Of a stretch of DNA of 64,000 bases, positions 19,922 through 31,231 are shown piece by piece. The DNA lies in contig JBHGNT010000005.1 of the NCBI GenBank assembly GCA_043228905.1, positions 13,020,001 to 13,084,000 on the forward strand. The letters run 5' to 3'. The notes beneath the pieces were generated by a model. The model made no database searches, was not told the DNA's origin, and was given only the letters and a program-made list of their open reading frames with translations. Made by a program: the position numbers and the translations under genes. The stretch's first letter is position 1. Each line of letters starts with the position of its first letter. Source of the stretch: Azolla caroliniana. Taxonomy: Eukaryota > Polypodiophyta.

Positions 19922-21480
19922 AAATGATACTACACATGCTAAATTATCTAGGACAATATTAACTGGCTCTGATTCTTCTATGATATTTCCAGAAGCAATG
20001 GGACGACCATCAATGACTACTACGGAGGCTGGGCAAGGGAGTTTTCTTAGGGATATCTTATGAGCTTGGGCAAAATTCCTATCCATGAAGCAAGAATTAG
20101 CTCCAGAATCTAGTAGTGCTAAGACATGTATTGGAGGGGTACTTTTAGTATGAACGGTTACTTTAGCTAAGAAAACATTACTAACTTGCTTAAAGGGAAT
20201 GGAACCACTAATGGGTTGCACAGATCTAGGGATGTCCAATCAAACGGATCCTATTTTGGCTGGACTTAGTTTTTTAACTCTTCTTCTAACTGACTAAGGA
20301 CATCAAATTTGTTTGATAGACTTGGGCTATTAGTACTAGTAGGACTATCAGACACTCCTACCGAAATAGACTCAGGTTTAGTACAAGAAAATATTTAATT
20401 TGCCTGTCTTCTTGGCCTATGTGGACAGTTTATTGCGATATGCCATGGTCCTGAACTGTAAAGACATAATCGATTTACTTGCATCGTTGCTTTTCTTCTT
20501 CCGACAATGTTCCACAACAACGTGTAGTGTCGATTTCCATCGGTGTTTGATTATTTGCCGGAGATGCATGATATGACTCCCTTGCAAATGATTTTGCTAC
20601 GATCGAAGCGTATGTGGGCTCCGACCTGGTCCTTGGCATTTGTAACTAGCATTCCTAACTTCGTTCGAAAAGCCGGTTATCACATTGTACCGCTCGACCG
20701 ATTGCCTCTGTGAGCAATATTGGTTCTTCGGAGAAAGTGAGGAGTAAGTCATTGACATCATTTCGCAGGCCATATCAAAATTGCTCCATCAATGCTTGGT
20801 CATCCCAGGGGATATCGGAAGCAAGTAGATAGAAATCTGCGGCGTAAGCGAAGGCTGACGATCACCTCGACGTAATCGTCAGATTTTGTTGATTGTCGTC
20901 CTTATGCTATTAGTATCTCCAAAACAGGCTTTAAACTCACTTATAAACTCTTCAAAGTTATTTAGTAAGGGAGAACTATTTTCCAACAACAAAGCGAACC
21001 ATGCCAAAGATAAGCTGCTCAATAACCTGCCTACTAGACCCACTCGTGATGCATCGGTGGGATATCGGGAAGGATGCATTTGAATGACTAATCGTACCTA
21101 ATTAAGGAATCCTCTGAACTGTGATCGCGTTCCATCGAATTTCATAGGAAGGCCGATCTTGGGCTCTTTATGAATCCCTTGAGTACTTGATCCTTGTTGT
21201 TGCAATGCTACAATAGTTGCTTCAAGTTGTTGCACGTGTAACGCTAACTCCCCATGTTGTTGTTGCAACTCCCCATGTTGTTGTTGTGCTTGCTTGCTGC
21301 TTTTCTAAAGAGATTTGTTAAAGATCCCCCAACAACCGTTCATTTTCTTGTTCCAATGCGACAAACCTTTCTTTGCAGCACTACAACTCCGAGAAAACAG
21401 ATTGGTATACTTGAGTGCTAACAATTGCCATAGTATCAGAGGAAGGAAGGATAAGAAGATTAGTATGAAGGGAAGGAGGG
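19922..21480 (-). pseudogene. Gy4 gag and protease
   Basis: Same layout as Gy3: Gln-rich N-terminus, MHPSRYPTDASRVGLVG and FALLLENSSPLLNNFEEF (capsid), a decayed knuckle near 20440, then protease with HVLALLDSGANSCFMDRNFA and VVIDGRPIASGNIIEES. Several stops and frame changes in gag. The protease is cut at 19922 by Co3. Confidence 0.85.
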
Positions 21481-21513
21481 ATACGAAGTTGAAGAGAAAA
21501 AATTGGTTCAAAC

Positions 21514-21961
21514 TGTCAGGGATAGTACTAAAGGCAAGGAGAATTAGTACTAAAGGTAGAGGGATAGTACTATGAAGGGAAAGAGTGTGTGAGAACCAGG
21601 TGAGAGGAGAGAGACAGAGAGACAGAGAGAGAGAGAGAGAGATAATGATGACAACAAGAAGTATATTATATTATAAGAAGAAAGATACAAGAACAGCTAA
21701 GAGGCTTAAGATTGGCGTTGAACCGATTTGGTTCTTGATGATGCCATGTGCCTCTTTATATAGTGTCTTTAGAAATACTCTTGACATTTCTAGAATGTTC
21801 TAGAGAAATCTAGAATATACATGGATTGCCTAAGTGAAATAATAAATGGAAATAATATTTTTTGTATTACAACTTATAGCTTAATGATAAGGCTTCCGCC
21901 CATGTGCCACAAGATCATGGGTTCAAATCCTTTTGAAGCCATACCATGCTATATCATGACA
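21514..21961 (-). repeat. Gy4 5' LTR
   Basis: 448 bp, minus strand TGTCATGATATAGC to ATCCCTGACA. TATATAAAG at 21762-21754. Closely similar to the Gy6 LTR (33154-33466 plus 36488-36591). Confidence 0.92.
21754..21820 (-). promoter_or_regulatory. Gy4 LTR promoter: heat-shock-type elements plus TATA
   Basis: 21788-21800 reads TTCtaGAAtgTTC, three perfect pentamers, with a further TTC/GAA-like half at 21805-21816. TATATAAAG lies 26 bp downstream on the transcribed strand. Confidence 0.68.
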
Positions 21962-21982
21962 CTACTCGGCGACCTACAACCC

Positions 21983-23532
21983 ATGAGTACCAAGAAAGCG
22001 CAACAATATGAAGAGTTGTCACAACGGGTTCGCGAACTCGAGGCTACTATATTATCATTACGAGAACAAGCGTTGGGGGTTCAAAACTACCCCAAAGAAC
22101 CGAAGATTGGCCTCCCTGCTAAGTTTGATTGTACGTGGTCTCTATTTCGAGGCTTTTGGAATCAAGTACGTTTGGTTATTCAATTACATCCCAATCGGTA
22201 CCCAATGGAAGCTGCTCGTGTGGGATTAGTAGGAACCTTGTTAAGCGGTACAACACTAGCATGGTTTGCACCACTCCTCGAGAAGAAATCACCGTTGTTG
22301 GAGAATTTTGAGGCATTTGTTAAGGAGTTTCAAGCTAGATTCGGAGACACCGATAGCACTAGGATGGCAATAAACAAGATTTGAAGGCTTCGACACGGAG
22401 ATCATCCCGCGTCGGCTTACGCATCCGATTTCCTTCTTTTGGCATGTGATATCCCTTGGGATGAGGCGGATCTAATGGATCAATTCCGTCAACCTTTGCG
22501 TAATAATGTCAAAGATCTTCTTACCTGCCATGAAGATCTAAAGTCTCATACATAGGTAATTAGTTGAGTTGTGCGATGTGATAATCGCCTATTTGAGCGA
22601 CGTTCGGAGCGCCAACAAATGTTACGCCGCCAACCGGAACAAACGTACGCTTCTGTAGTTGCAACGCCTCTACAAGTTTCTAGACCCATCACGAGGGATT
22701 GCCCAACTCCAATGGAAATAGAGTCAATGCAACGTTGGGGACTTTTATCAGATGCTGAGAAGCAACGATGTTGAGCACACTGCTTATGTCTATATTGTGG
22801 GGGTCCATGACATATAGCCGTGAATTGTGCACATAAACCTAGACGTCAAGTATACCAAGTAAGTGCACAAGACAACCTTACTTCAAGCTCCATTATTACT
22901 TCTAATAACATAAGTAAGCCTAATAGTCCATGCCATGAGAATAGATTCGATGTCTTGAGCCAATGAGAGGATGTGTTAAACAAGTAAGTCCAGCCAAAAT
23001 AGGAGTCATTTGGTTGGACCATCTTAGATATGTAGAGTTAGTTCGTAGTTGTGGTTCCATTTCATCAAATCAAGTTAGTCGAGTTTTCTCTATACAAGTT
23101 GAGCTTCGCACATCTACACGTCATCGAGTCCTAGCCTTTGCCCTCCTAGATTTTGGAGCCAACTCTTGTTTCATGGATCGTGAGTTTGCATTGACACAAA
23201 ACATCCTCTTCAATAAGCTCCCGAACCCAGTAGCCGTAGAAGTCATCGATGGCCGTCCCATAGCATTAGGTGATACAGTCGAGGAGACCGAGCTAATTCG
23301 TGTAGTTTTTGGTGATTTGGCAAGCATAATCTCTTTCAACATTATTCGTATTCTAGAACATCCATTAGTTCTAAGTATCCCTTGGTTTGAACTACATAAC
23401 TCGAAGATTGATTGGATGAAAAGAACAATTGAGGAGTCCCAAGAAAAAAGAACTACACTCACATCCCTCAACACTCCGATATTTGATATTGGATCCCATA
23501 AGTTATCAAGCATCTCTCCATCAGTTACGTGA
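21983..23532 (+). pseudogene. Gy5 gag and protease
   Basis: From ATG 21983: coiled-coil-like N-terminus, KEPKIGLPAKFDCTWSLFRG, LHPNRYPMEAARVGLVG, WFAPLLEKKSPLLENFEAF (capsid); stop at 22382; a second gag block; CLYCGGP (stop) HIAVNC, a knuckle with one nonsense change; then protease ALLDFGANSCFMDREFA. The catalytic DSG is DFG here, a loss of a key residue. The open stretch 22963-23532 ends in a Ser/Thr-rich tail. Confidence 0.85.
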
Positions 23533-23569
23533 GGAAGGGGGGAACGAGGACATGTTCGTATTTGCGATC

Positions 23570-26310
23570 GTAGCAACGCCATCAAGCCTATCACCCGTCT
23601 TACCGGAGCCAGACATCCAATTACTGAAAAAATACAAAGAGATCTCACACGTCTTTGATAAGATGAAGGCAAATACACTACCAGAGCATAGGCTATATGA
23701 CTGCCCTATTGACTTACAACCAGGGAAACAACCGCCATGGGGACCAATTTATAATCTCTGACCTGTAGAGCTAGAGATTTTGCGGGAATATATCGATGAG
23801 AACCTCGCAAACGGATTCATCCGGCATTCTAAATCCCTTGTTGGTGCACCTATCTTCTTTGTTAAGAAGAAAAACAAGTCTCTTCGGTTGGTCATGAATT
23901 ATCCAGGGCTAAACAAAGTGACTGATATGGTCTACCATTGATCTCGAACCTTTTGGAACGTCTCAGTGGAGCAAAATATTTCACAAAATTGGACCTTCAC
24001 AGTGCATATAATCTAGTTTAGATTTGTCCAGGGGATGAATGGAAGACTGCTTATTGCACTTGCTATGGATATTTTGAGGATATTGTGATGCCATTCAGTC
24101 TCACAAATGCAACTACAGTTTTCCAACATATGGTGAATGATATTTTTCGACATTTTCTTGATATCTCCACTATAGTTTACCTAGACGACATTTTGATCTA
24201 CTCAAAAACTGAAGAGGAGCATGATAAATATGTTCTTCAGGTATTACATTGACTACAAGAATATGTTCTCTACGCAAAATTAGAAAAGTGTAGTTTTGGC
24301 TAGAATCAAGTGGAGTTTTTGGGGTATGATGTATCATCAGTTGGTATCTCTATGGACCCAATGAAGGTTCAAACAATTTTAGATTGGCAAATGCCCCTTT
24401 CAGTGCGTGATTTACAATGTTTTGTCGGGTTTGCAAATTTTTACCAGAAATTCATTAAAAATTATTCCAAGGTCGTGCTTCCGCTCACGCGACACACACA
24501 CAAAAATCAACCATTCGTATGGAGTTCAAAGGCAACCGAGGCATTCAAAAATTGAAAATGAGCATTTACAACAGCGCCTATTTTGGCACATGTCTATCCC
24601 AAAAAACGCTTCATCCTTGAAGCTGATGCGTCCAACTTTGCATTAGGAAGTGTTGTATTGCAGACTGGAGATGATGGACAGCTACATCCTATTGCTTTTC
24701 TTTCCCGAAAATTTGAAGCTACAGAGATTAACTACGAGATCCATGACAAAGAACTTCTAACAATTGTAGATTCTTTTCAACAATGGCGACATTTTCTGGA
24801 AGGTTCTTCTTAGCATATCATTGTCTACAATGTCACAAGAACCTGACATATTTCCAAAATGCTCGAGTCTTAAGCCGGCGACAAGCTCGTTGGGTTCAAT
24901 TTTTGACTCACTTTGACTTTGTAATCATATATCACCCAGGGATGCAGCAAGGAAAAGCAGATGCTCTTTCTCGATGCTCTTATATGGAACTTCGTCGAGG
25001 AGAACCAACTTTTGAGCATCAAAAACAAATCCTTTTGGGTCCTAATCGCCTACAATTAATGGCGGTTAATTCCATAACCAACCCAGGGAATCCACTATTC
25101 TTGATTCCATTCAAGATCATATGTCTATTGATGTGTTCGCGAAAGATATTTTGGATCATATAATCCTGGATCGTGCTTCTTGCTCACAATCGCAAAACCC
25201 TCGTACTGACTATAGTCAGTTCAATTGGCATGGTGGCTTTCTGTTTTGACAAAACCTACTGTATGTTCCTTATGGTCCCCCATGCTTGCAATTCTTACAA
25301 CATGGCCATGATACACCAATGGCTGGACATTTTGGAGTCACCAAAACTCTAGAATTAGTTTTCCGGCGATATTGGTGGCCTCGACTTCGTCATTTTGTAG
25401 AGGAGTATGTCCGCAGTTGTGATACATGTTGTCGATCAAAGAGTAATCGACACCGATCATATGGTTTACTACAACCACTTCCAATTCCTAAAAATCCTTG
25501 GAAGTTTATATCCTTGGATTTCATTACCGATCTCCCAGTTTCGAGGGGTTTTGATACCATTCTGACCGTGGTCGATCGACTTACCAAGATGCCACATTTC
25601 TTGCCATGTACAAAGTCTATTATTAGTCAAGAGACAATCAATCTAGTTATGCGGGAGGTATTCAAGCATCATGGTCTTCCAAAAAATATTATTAATGATC
25701 GAGGTTCACAATTCATCTCAAAGTTCTAGAAGCACATGTTAAAACTTCTCCAAGTTTCGGCTAAGCTTTCTTCCGGCTATCATCCAGAGAGTAATGACCA
25801 ACCAAACTTTGGAGCAATCTTCGTTGTTTCATCAACTATCAACAAGATGATTGGGTTGATTTTCTACAAGACTCCTAAAAAAAGTTTCATGTCGGGGATT
25901 GTATATGGCTTCCACAACACAACATCAAGACCACTAGGCCTAGTGGTAAACTAGATTACCAATGCTTTGGCCCGTATGAGATCACTGGTAAGATAAGCAA
26001 TGTTGCATTTCGTCTTGGCCTCCCTCCTCACATGCATGGTCACCCGGTGTTTCATGTCTCACTTCTCGAACCTTACACCACAAGTTCAATTCCAGGTCGT
26101 CTTACCACTCCCCCACCACCTGTGGAGTTTTTGGAAGGACTGGAATTCGACATTGTTGCAATTCTCGATTCCAAGATGGTGCGCAACAAGTTGTATTATT
26201 TGGTCGATTGGTTATGCTATACACCCAATGATTGAACTTGGAAACCTGCAGCAAATCTTTTCAACGTTGTGGACATGGTCATCGAATTTCATCGACAATG
26301 TCCTCGTAAG
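23570..26310 (+). pseudogene. Gy5 pol: RT, RNase H, integrase, chromodomain
   Basis: RT 23690-24340 with [34 protein letters not shown] and catalytic [11 protein letters not shown] near 24180. RNase H 24570-25000 with FILEADASNFALGSV. Integrase 25270-26000 with an HHCC zinc finger (H..H near 25315-25330, CDTCC near 25420), DFITDLP and NDRGSQF. Integrase C-terminal HPVFHVSLLEP near 26040-26075. Chromodomain near 26140-26240 (VRNKLYYLVDWL). At least nine in-frame stops and several frameshifts. Confidence 0.87.
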
Positions 26311-26504
26311 CTAGGTCCTAGTACAACCCATACGACCTGTGATACATGTCGTCGAAGAAGGTGGATAGTGGCATGATGACACTCACATATGATTTGGGTT
26401 TACGAGGATTAGAACCCACAACCTTCTTATATATGTGTCGTATTCTTAGCCATTGTAATGATATATTTATATGTATAAATAATTTATAAATTATATAGAA
26501 TATT

Positions 26505-26644
26505 ATAAAGTATTCTAGACTACTCTATGTTCTAGAATGTTCTAGAATATTGTAGAGTGCTCTATGCTCTAGAATGTTCTATAATATTCTACCATACTCT
26601 TTATTCTAGGACTTTCTAGAATACTCTATTAGGACTTATAAATA
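26505..26644 (+). promoter_or_regulatory. Gy5 LTR promoter: cluster of heat-shock-type elements plus TATA
   Basis: 26530-26547 reads TTCtaGAAtgTTCtaGAA, four perfect pentamers. Further GAAtgTTC and TTCtaGAA pairs occur near 26572-26579 and 26614-26621. TATAAATA follows at 26637. Confidence 0.68.
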
Positions 26645-26737
26645 TGCATCTAATAATCAGGGATGAACCAATTTGGTTCAACGCCATTCTAGAGCTCCCT
26701 TGTTGTTTACTCATTGTAATCCATCTTATAGTGCAAT

Positions 26738-26786
<49 letters not shown>

Positions 26787-26791
26787 ACAAG

Positions 26792-27105
26792 TTGCCGCTA
26801 CTGTTCGGTCGTGGATTATTGCCACTATTTGATCCAACCGAGTTCACTCCTCCTCCACTACCGCCATTCTACACTCAATTGCCACCACTGTGCATTCCAA
26901 GCATCATCTGCCATTATTCAATCTGACAAAGTTCACTCCTCCATTGCCACCATTCTACACTCAATTGCCGCCATTGTTCGATCCGACGGATTTCACTCCT
27001 CCATTGTTGCCATTCTACACTGAGTTGTCGCCACTATTCAGTCTTGGATTTCCGTCACTGTTCAGTCCTGGATTGCCACCACTATTCGGTCCTGGATTGA
27101 AATAA
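26792..27105 (+). repeat. Proline-rich coding-like tandem repeat in Gy5 LTR
   Basis: Diverged units of about 66 bp around TTCACTCCTCCATTGCCACC. In frame they read FTPPLPPFYTQLPPLFDPTD, then shorter LPPL-FGPG-like units ending in a TAA at 27103. One frameshift occurs near 26905. No known domain; either low-complexity LTR DNA or a remnant of a repeat-rich protein. Confidence 0.6.
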
Positions 27106-27406
27106 ATGTTTCGTCTGTTGATTATCTTGTGTATTGTTGTGTACAATCTTGTGTATTGCGGAATAATTTTGTGTATTGTTGTTGCCCATAGTCATCTTAA
27201 CTCGTTCCCGACGGTGATTGAGTAGCTATCACTCCGCTACAACAAACATAAACTTTGCAACGGTGGGATTGCACCTATGAATAACCGATTGGCATGTGGT
27301 TTACTAACTAGCTACGTGTCTTTTCTTTGTGGAAATTTACTAATGAATATGTCAAGCCAAATGGAAGGGGAAGGAGGGTGTTTACCAATACCCCTCATGG
27401 ATCATC

Positions 27407-30400
27407 TTGATAGGGATGGCACTATCAAGACACAATAAGCGATACGAAAGTATTGGAAAGAAAAGCCACTTGTTGAAGGATACAAAAGCCACATTCACTA
27501 AAGGTAAGGATAACATTGGTTGCGATATAGGTCTGAATACCATTAAGAATCGAAGTAATGAGACTACTACCATAGAGAGAAAGGTTGTAGACTATTTCAA
27601 TGTTCAGACCAAGCACATAAGGAATGAAGACAAGAAGGTAGTACCTTATGGAATATTAAATGATCAATCGATAAAGGAGTTAGTTAATTGTGATAATTTT
27701 AATGCAAACATAACATTTGTACTAGTAAATAATTTCGTATCCATGAGCAAATAAGAAGATGATCTTGTCTTAAAAAGGTAGATTGTCTAATGATGTTACT
27801 TAATAGTGATGTTGACAATCAAGTTAACATCAGTGTGTTATCTAAGGTAATTGGTGTTAGTAGAAAAATTGTGTACAATACAATCAACTAGATAGTTTCA
27901 AGTGGTGAAGGAACTAGTTTGTTAAAGCTAACAACAAGATGTAAGCCAATGACACCCATAACATCAGAAATCCAGGATATAATCACCATATTTTGGACTA
28001 ATGAGAGTAGGGTTTCACCCAATAAGAAGGATTTATGCAGGAAATGTGTTGGAAGGAGTCAATACGAGGAGCATCCCATTCATCTTCTTGATGTACCTCA
28101 GGTATTTACATTTATCTCAACTTTAGTTTTGATTTTTAAGCTTTACTTAGTTAGCTAATTAGCTACCTCAGAATATGATCATAGCTAACTAGCTACTAGT
28201 AATAGCTAAATAGCAATTGACAATGGCTAACTTAGCTATTATCAGCTAATTAGCTACCACAATAGCTAATTAGCTATGTCAGAATATGACTGTATCTAAT
28301 TAGCTACCACAATAGCTAATTAGCTACCTCCAAATATGACCATATCTAATTAGCTACCACAACAGCTAATTAGCTACCTCAGAATATGACCATAGCTAAC
28401 TAGCTACTAGTAATAGTTAAATAGCTATTGACAATAGCTAACTTAGCTATTATCAACTAGTTAGCTACCACAATAGCTAATTAGTTGTCTCAGAATATGA
28501 CCATAGCTAATTAGCTACCACAATAGCTAATTAGCTACCTTGGAATATGACCATAGCTAATTAGCTACCTCAGAATATGACCATAGCTATCTAGCTACTG
28601 GTACTAGCTAAATAACTATTGCCAATACTAAACTTAGCTATTATCAGCTAATTAGCTACCGCAATAGCTAATTAGCTACCTCAGAATATGATCATAGCTA
28701 ACTAGCTATTGGTATTAGGTTCAGGCAATTGACAATAGCTAACTTACTTATTATCAGGTAATTAGCTACCACAATAACAAATTAGCTATCTCAGAATATG
28801 ACCATAGATAACTAGCTACTGGTAATATCAAATAGCGATTGACCAAAGCTAACTTAGTTATTATCAGCTCCTTAGCTACCACAATAGTTAATTAGCTATC
28901 TCAAAATATGACCATAGTTAATTAGCTACCACAATAGCTAATTAGCTACCTCAGAATATGACCATAGCTAACTCGCTATTGGTAATATCTAAATAGTTAT
29001 TGCCAATACTAAACTATGCTATTATCTACTAATTAGCTACCATAATAGCTAAATAGCTACCTCAAAATATGACCATACCTAACTAGCTACTAGTAATAGC
29101 TATTTAGCTATTGCCAATAGTAAATTTAGCACTTATCAGCTAATTAGCTATGTCAATAGCTAATTAGCTACTCTTAATAGCTAATTAGCTACTACGAGAG
29201 TATGGTCATGGCTAATCAGCTACCACCTATATCTAACTAGCTACATTAGGGCCCATTTTGGATACTCACTAGACTCCCTTTTTATTATGTAGGTTGATTT
29301 ATTTATTTATTACGTTCAGGCGAATGCATCCAAATATCAAAGTTCAACTACAAACATTCGAGTGTGTTAAGCCACACTTTCCAAGATGCTTAAAGGATCG
29401 ATACACATGTTGTTGCATTTACCATGTACAAATGGGTTTTCTCAAGGACCCTGTTAATCTACTACGTCACCATAGCTCCTCCCTAGAGGATGCAGTCTAC
29501 ACTTGTGAGTGCCCAATTTGTCGATCTAGCCTGCAAGAGCACTGTAAATCATTAGACAATGTTATCTCTTCCATGAGTGGTCTTTTAGATTCAGTATTGT
29601 GTCCGCGAGAATCTGAGGCTATCTTCCACAGTCGTAAATGTGTCATGGGTTTATGTCAAGATTGTGGCCCTCATAGATTTAGGTGGTGTCCAAAAGAGTT
29701 TAGTGAAATATTAATCTCTGTCAAATTATTTGAGTCTATGGACACCAATTTCGAAGGAAAGGTGTGTAAAAGAAAGGACCTAGTTAGGAAGTCACTTAAA
29801 CCAAGAGATTTGACGTCACTATTTATAGTATCTCTAGGAAAGTTCATTAAACAAAACTTCATTTATTCATGGCAGGCCCATCAATTTAAGACTTGCATAT
29901 CTGATTTTCCAAATGATGTAGTAGTCTCAGTAGTAGATTTCGTAGAGAATTATACTTTCAAGCAGTTGAATGAAATTCAATCCATGCATTGGTGTTCAGT
30001 GCAAGTAACCATTTTTGTGCACATAACATATTTTCAAGTTTCAGGTGATGTTAAGAAAGTAATTAATGTTTTTATTTTTTATGATAAGTAGCATGATACC
30101 TTGTTTGTCCAACATTGTTTTAAGTTATATTGGCAATGGTTATTATGTCAACGTTTGGAGCTTACTCAACATTGGGTCTGGTCTGACGGAGCTACGTCAC
30201 AATTCAAGGCTAGACATCCATTTTATTTTGTTGGGAGGTATCCTTCTGTAACAGGTTTGGAGATGAGATAGAATTTTTTTGGGTCTGGCCATGGTAAAGG
30301 TGAACATGATGGAGCAGGTGTAGTTATAAAGCAAGCACTTACCCATGAACAACTAAAGGCTGATGGTGCGCATATGAATGGTGCAGCACATGTAATCGAT

Positions 30401-31136
30401 TTTTTAAGAGCTAATATGTCAACAAGTGCAACTAGTGTTTATTCCTCGCAGGTCCGAGATATCAAATGTGAATTTTGGGAAGTGAAGATAGATGAAGTAA
30501 ATAGGGAGAAGACCTAGGAGTGCCAAGGAATTCCCGAATTGCGATCTCTCCATGTTGTTCGGGGTTATTTTAGGTTGGATGGTCATTGTATTGTAGTTAG
30601 AGAATTAACTTTTTTTTGCTTCCATTGTGTGCAAGGAAATTGGAGATATTGTTTAAACAAAGCATATATTCAAAATTGGGAGTACCATACATTTGAATGA
30701 TAAGGACCAAGCAGATAGAGAAACAGAAAACAATGTTGACGTCACATATCAAGGCCATGGAGATACTTTGAGTGATGTCATAAACATTGGGGATAATTTC
30801 ATTGTAAATGCAGAAGAAGACAATTCAGAGAGTGGTGATTTCTATATATTGGAGTGCACGGTTTGTAAACAATGTGCAATGCAGAATATTGTAGATGCTT
30901 GGGGAAATTTTGTATCTGTTGGGACATTCTACATTGAAGGTATTTTTTATGCAAGACTAGATTATTACGATTATGTGTATAGGCTTTTAGAAGACAAACC
31001 AGTAGCGTACATGTACTCTCATTTGGTCAGGTGCATCAACGTCCCGATGTCGCAATACAATAGCTGCTCAGGTTTATACACAGTTTGTGCTAATGTGTAT
31101 GAATGTATTTACAACAGTATGCCATGGAATTTGTAG
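27407..31136 (+). pseudogene. Transposase-like gene (DDE-like, family not named), decayed
   Basis: Four coding blocks in order. (1) 27934-28101, with TIFWTNESRVSPNKKD and YEEHPIHLLDVPQ, ending at a GT. (2) After a 1.2-kb satellite intron, 29294-30088 with HPNIKVQLQTFECVKP, DRYTCCCIYHVQ, Cys pairs (CECPIC, CVMGLCQDCG) and VVDFVENYTFKQLNEIQS. (3) 30092-30690 with WSDGATSQFKARHPFYFVG and FFGSGHGKGEHDGAGVVIKQ. (4) 30693-31136 with GDFYILECTVCKQ and PVAYMYSHLVRC. Acidic residues in blocks 2 and 3 are candidates for a DDE-type active site. Stops lie at 30089, about 30270 and about 30516. 27407-27754 may be an upstream exon. From memory, this motif order matches poorly characterised transposase-derived proteins found widely in animals. 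Splice phase at 28101/29293 is off by one base. No terminal repeats found. Confidence 0.55.
28165..29255. repeat. AGCTA-rich satellite inside the transposase-like gene
   Basis: About 1.1 kb built from the palindrome TAGCTAATTAGCTA alternating with CAGAATATGACCATAGCTAA. A higher-order period of roughly 130-200 bp is visible from the spacing of the GAATATGACC word (about 28170, 28268, 28340, 28380, 28490, 28545, 28570, 28690 and onward). It lies exactly between coding blocks 1 and 2, so it would be intronic. Confidence 0.9.
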
Positions 31137-31231
31137 CTACAAGGATATCATACCAATTTTCTTGTAACATGGACAAAGTAGTTGTATTGCAAAAAAACAA
31201 TTTAATAAAATCGTTTGGGAGTCTTTTTCTG

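Larger units (their letters stand above)
19922..21961 (-). mobile_element. Ty3/gypsy element Gy4, 5' part
   Basis: 5' LTR 21514-21961, gag and part of protease. The remainder lies left of the window beyond Co3. It inserted, in opposite orientation, near the start of Gy5 gag; CTACT at 21962-21966 is the expected target copy. Confidence 0.85.
21962..27248 (+). mobile_element. Ty3/gypsy chromovirus Gy5 (outermost element of the nest)
   Basis: Plus-strand gypsy with gag, protease, RT, RNase H, integrase, chromodomain and 3' LTR in the chromovirus order. The 5' LTR and leader lie left of the window beyond Gy4. Stops and frameshifts are frequent, so it is old and dead. RT text resembles sushi/Tcn1-like chromoviruses rather than the common seed-plant clades (my recollection of those families). 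Confidence 0.85.
26374..27248 (+). repeat. Gy5 3' LTR (ends approximate)
   Basis: Starts near TGATGACACTCAC, parallel to the TGTCATGATATGG start of the sister LTRs, and shares the GGATTxGAACCC block. TATAAATA at 26637-26644, a long CT tract 26742-26784, then coding-like Pro-rich repeats. Probable end at AACAAACA, 27248. Confidence 0.65.
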
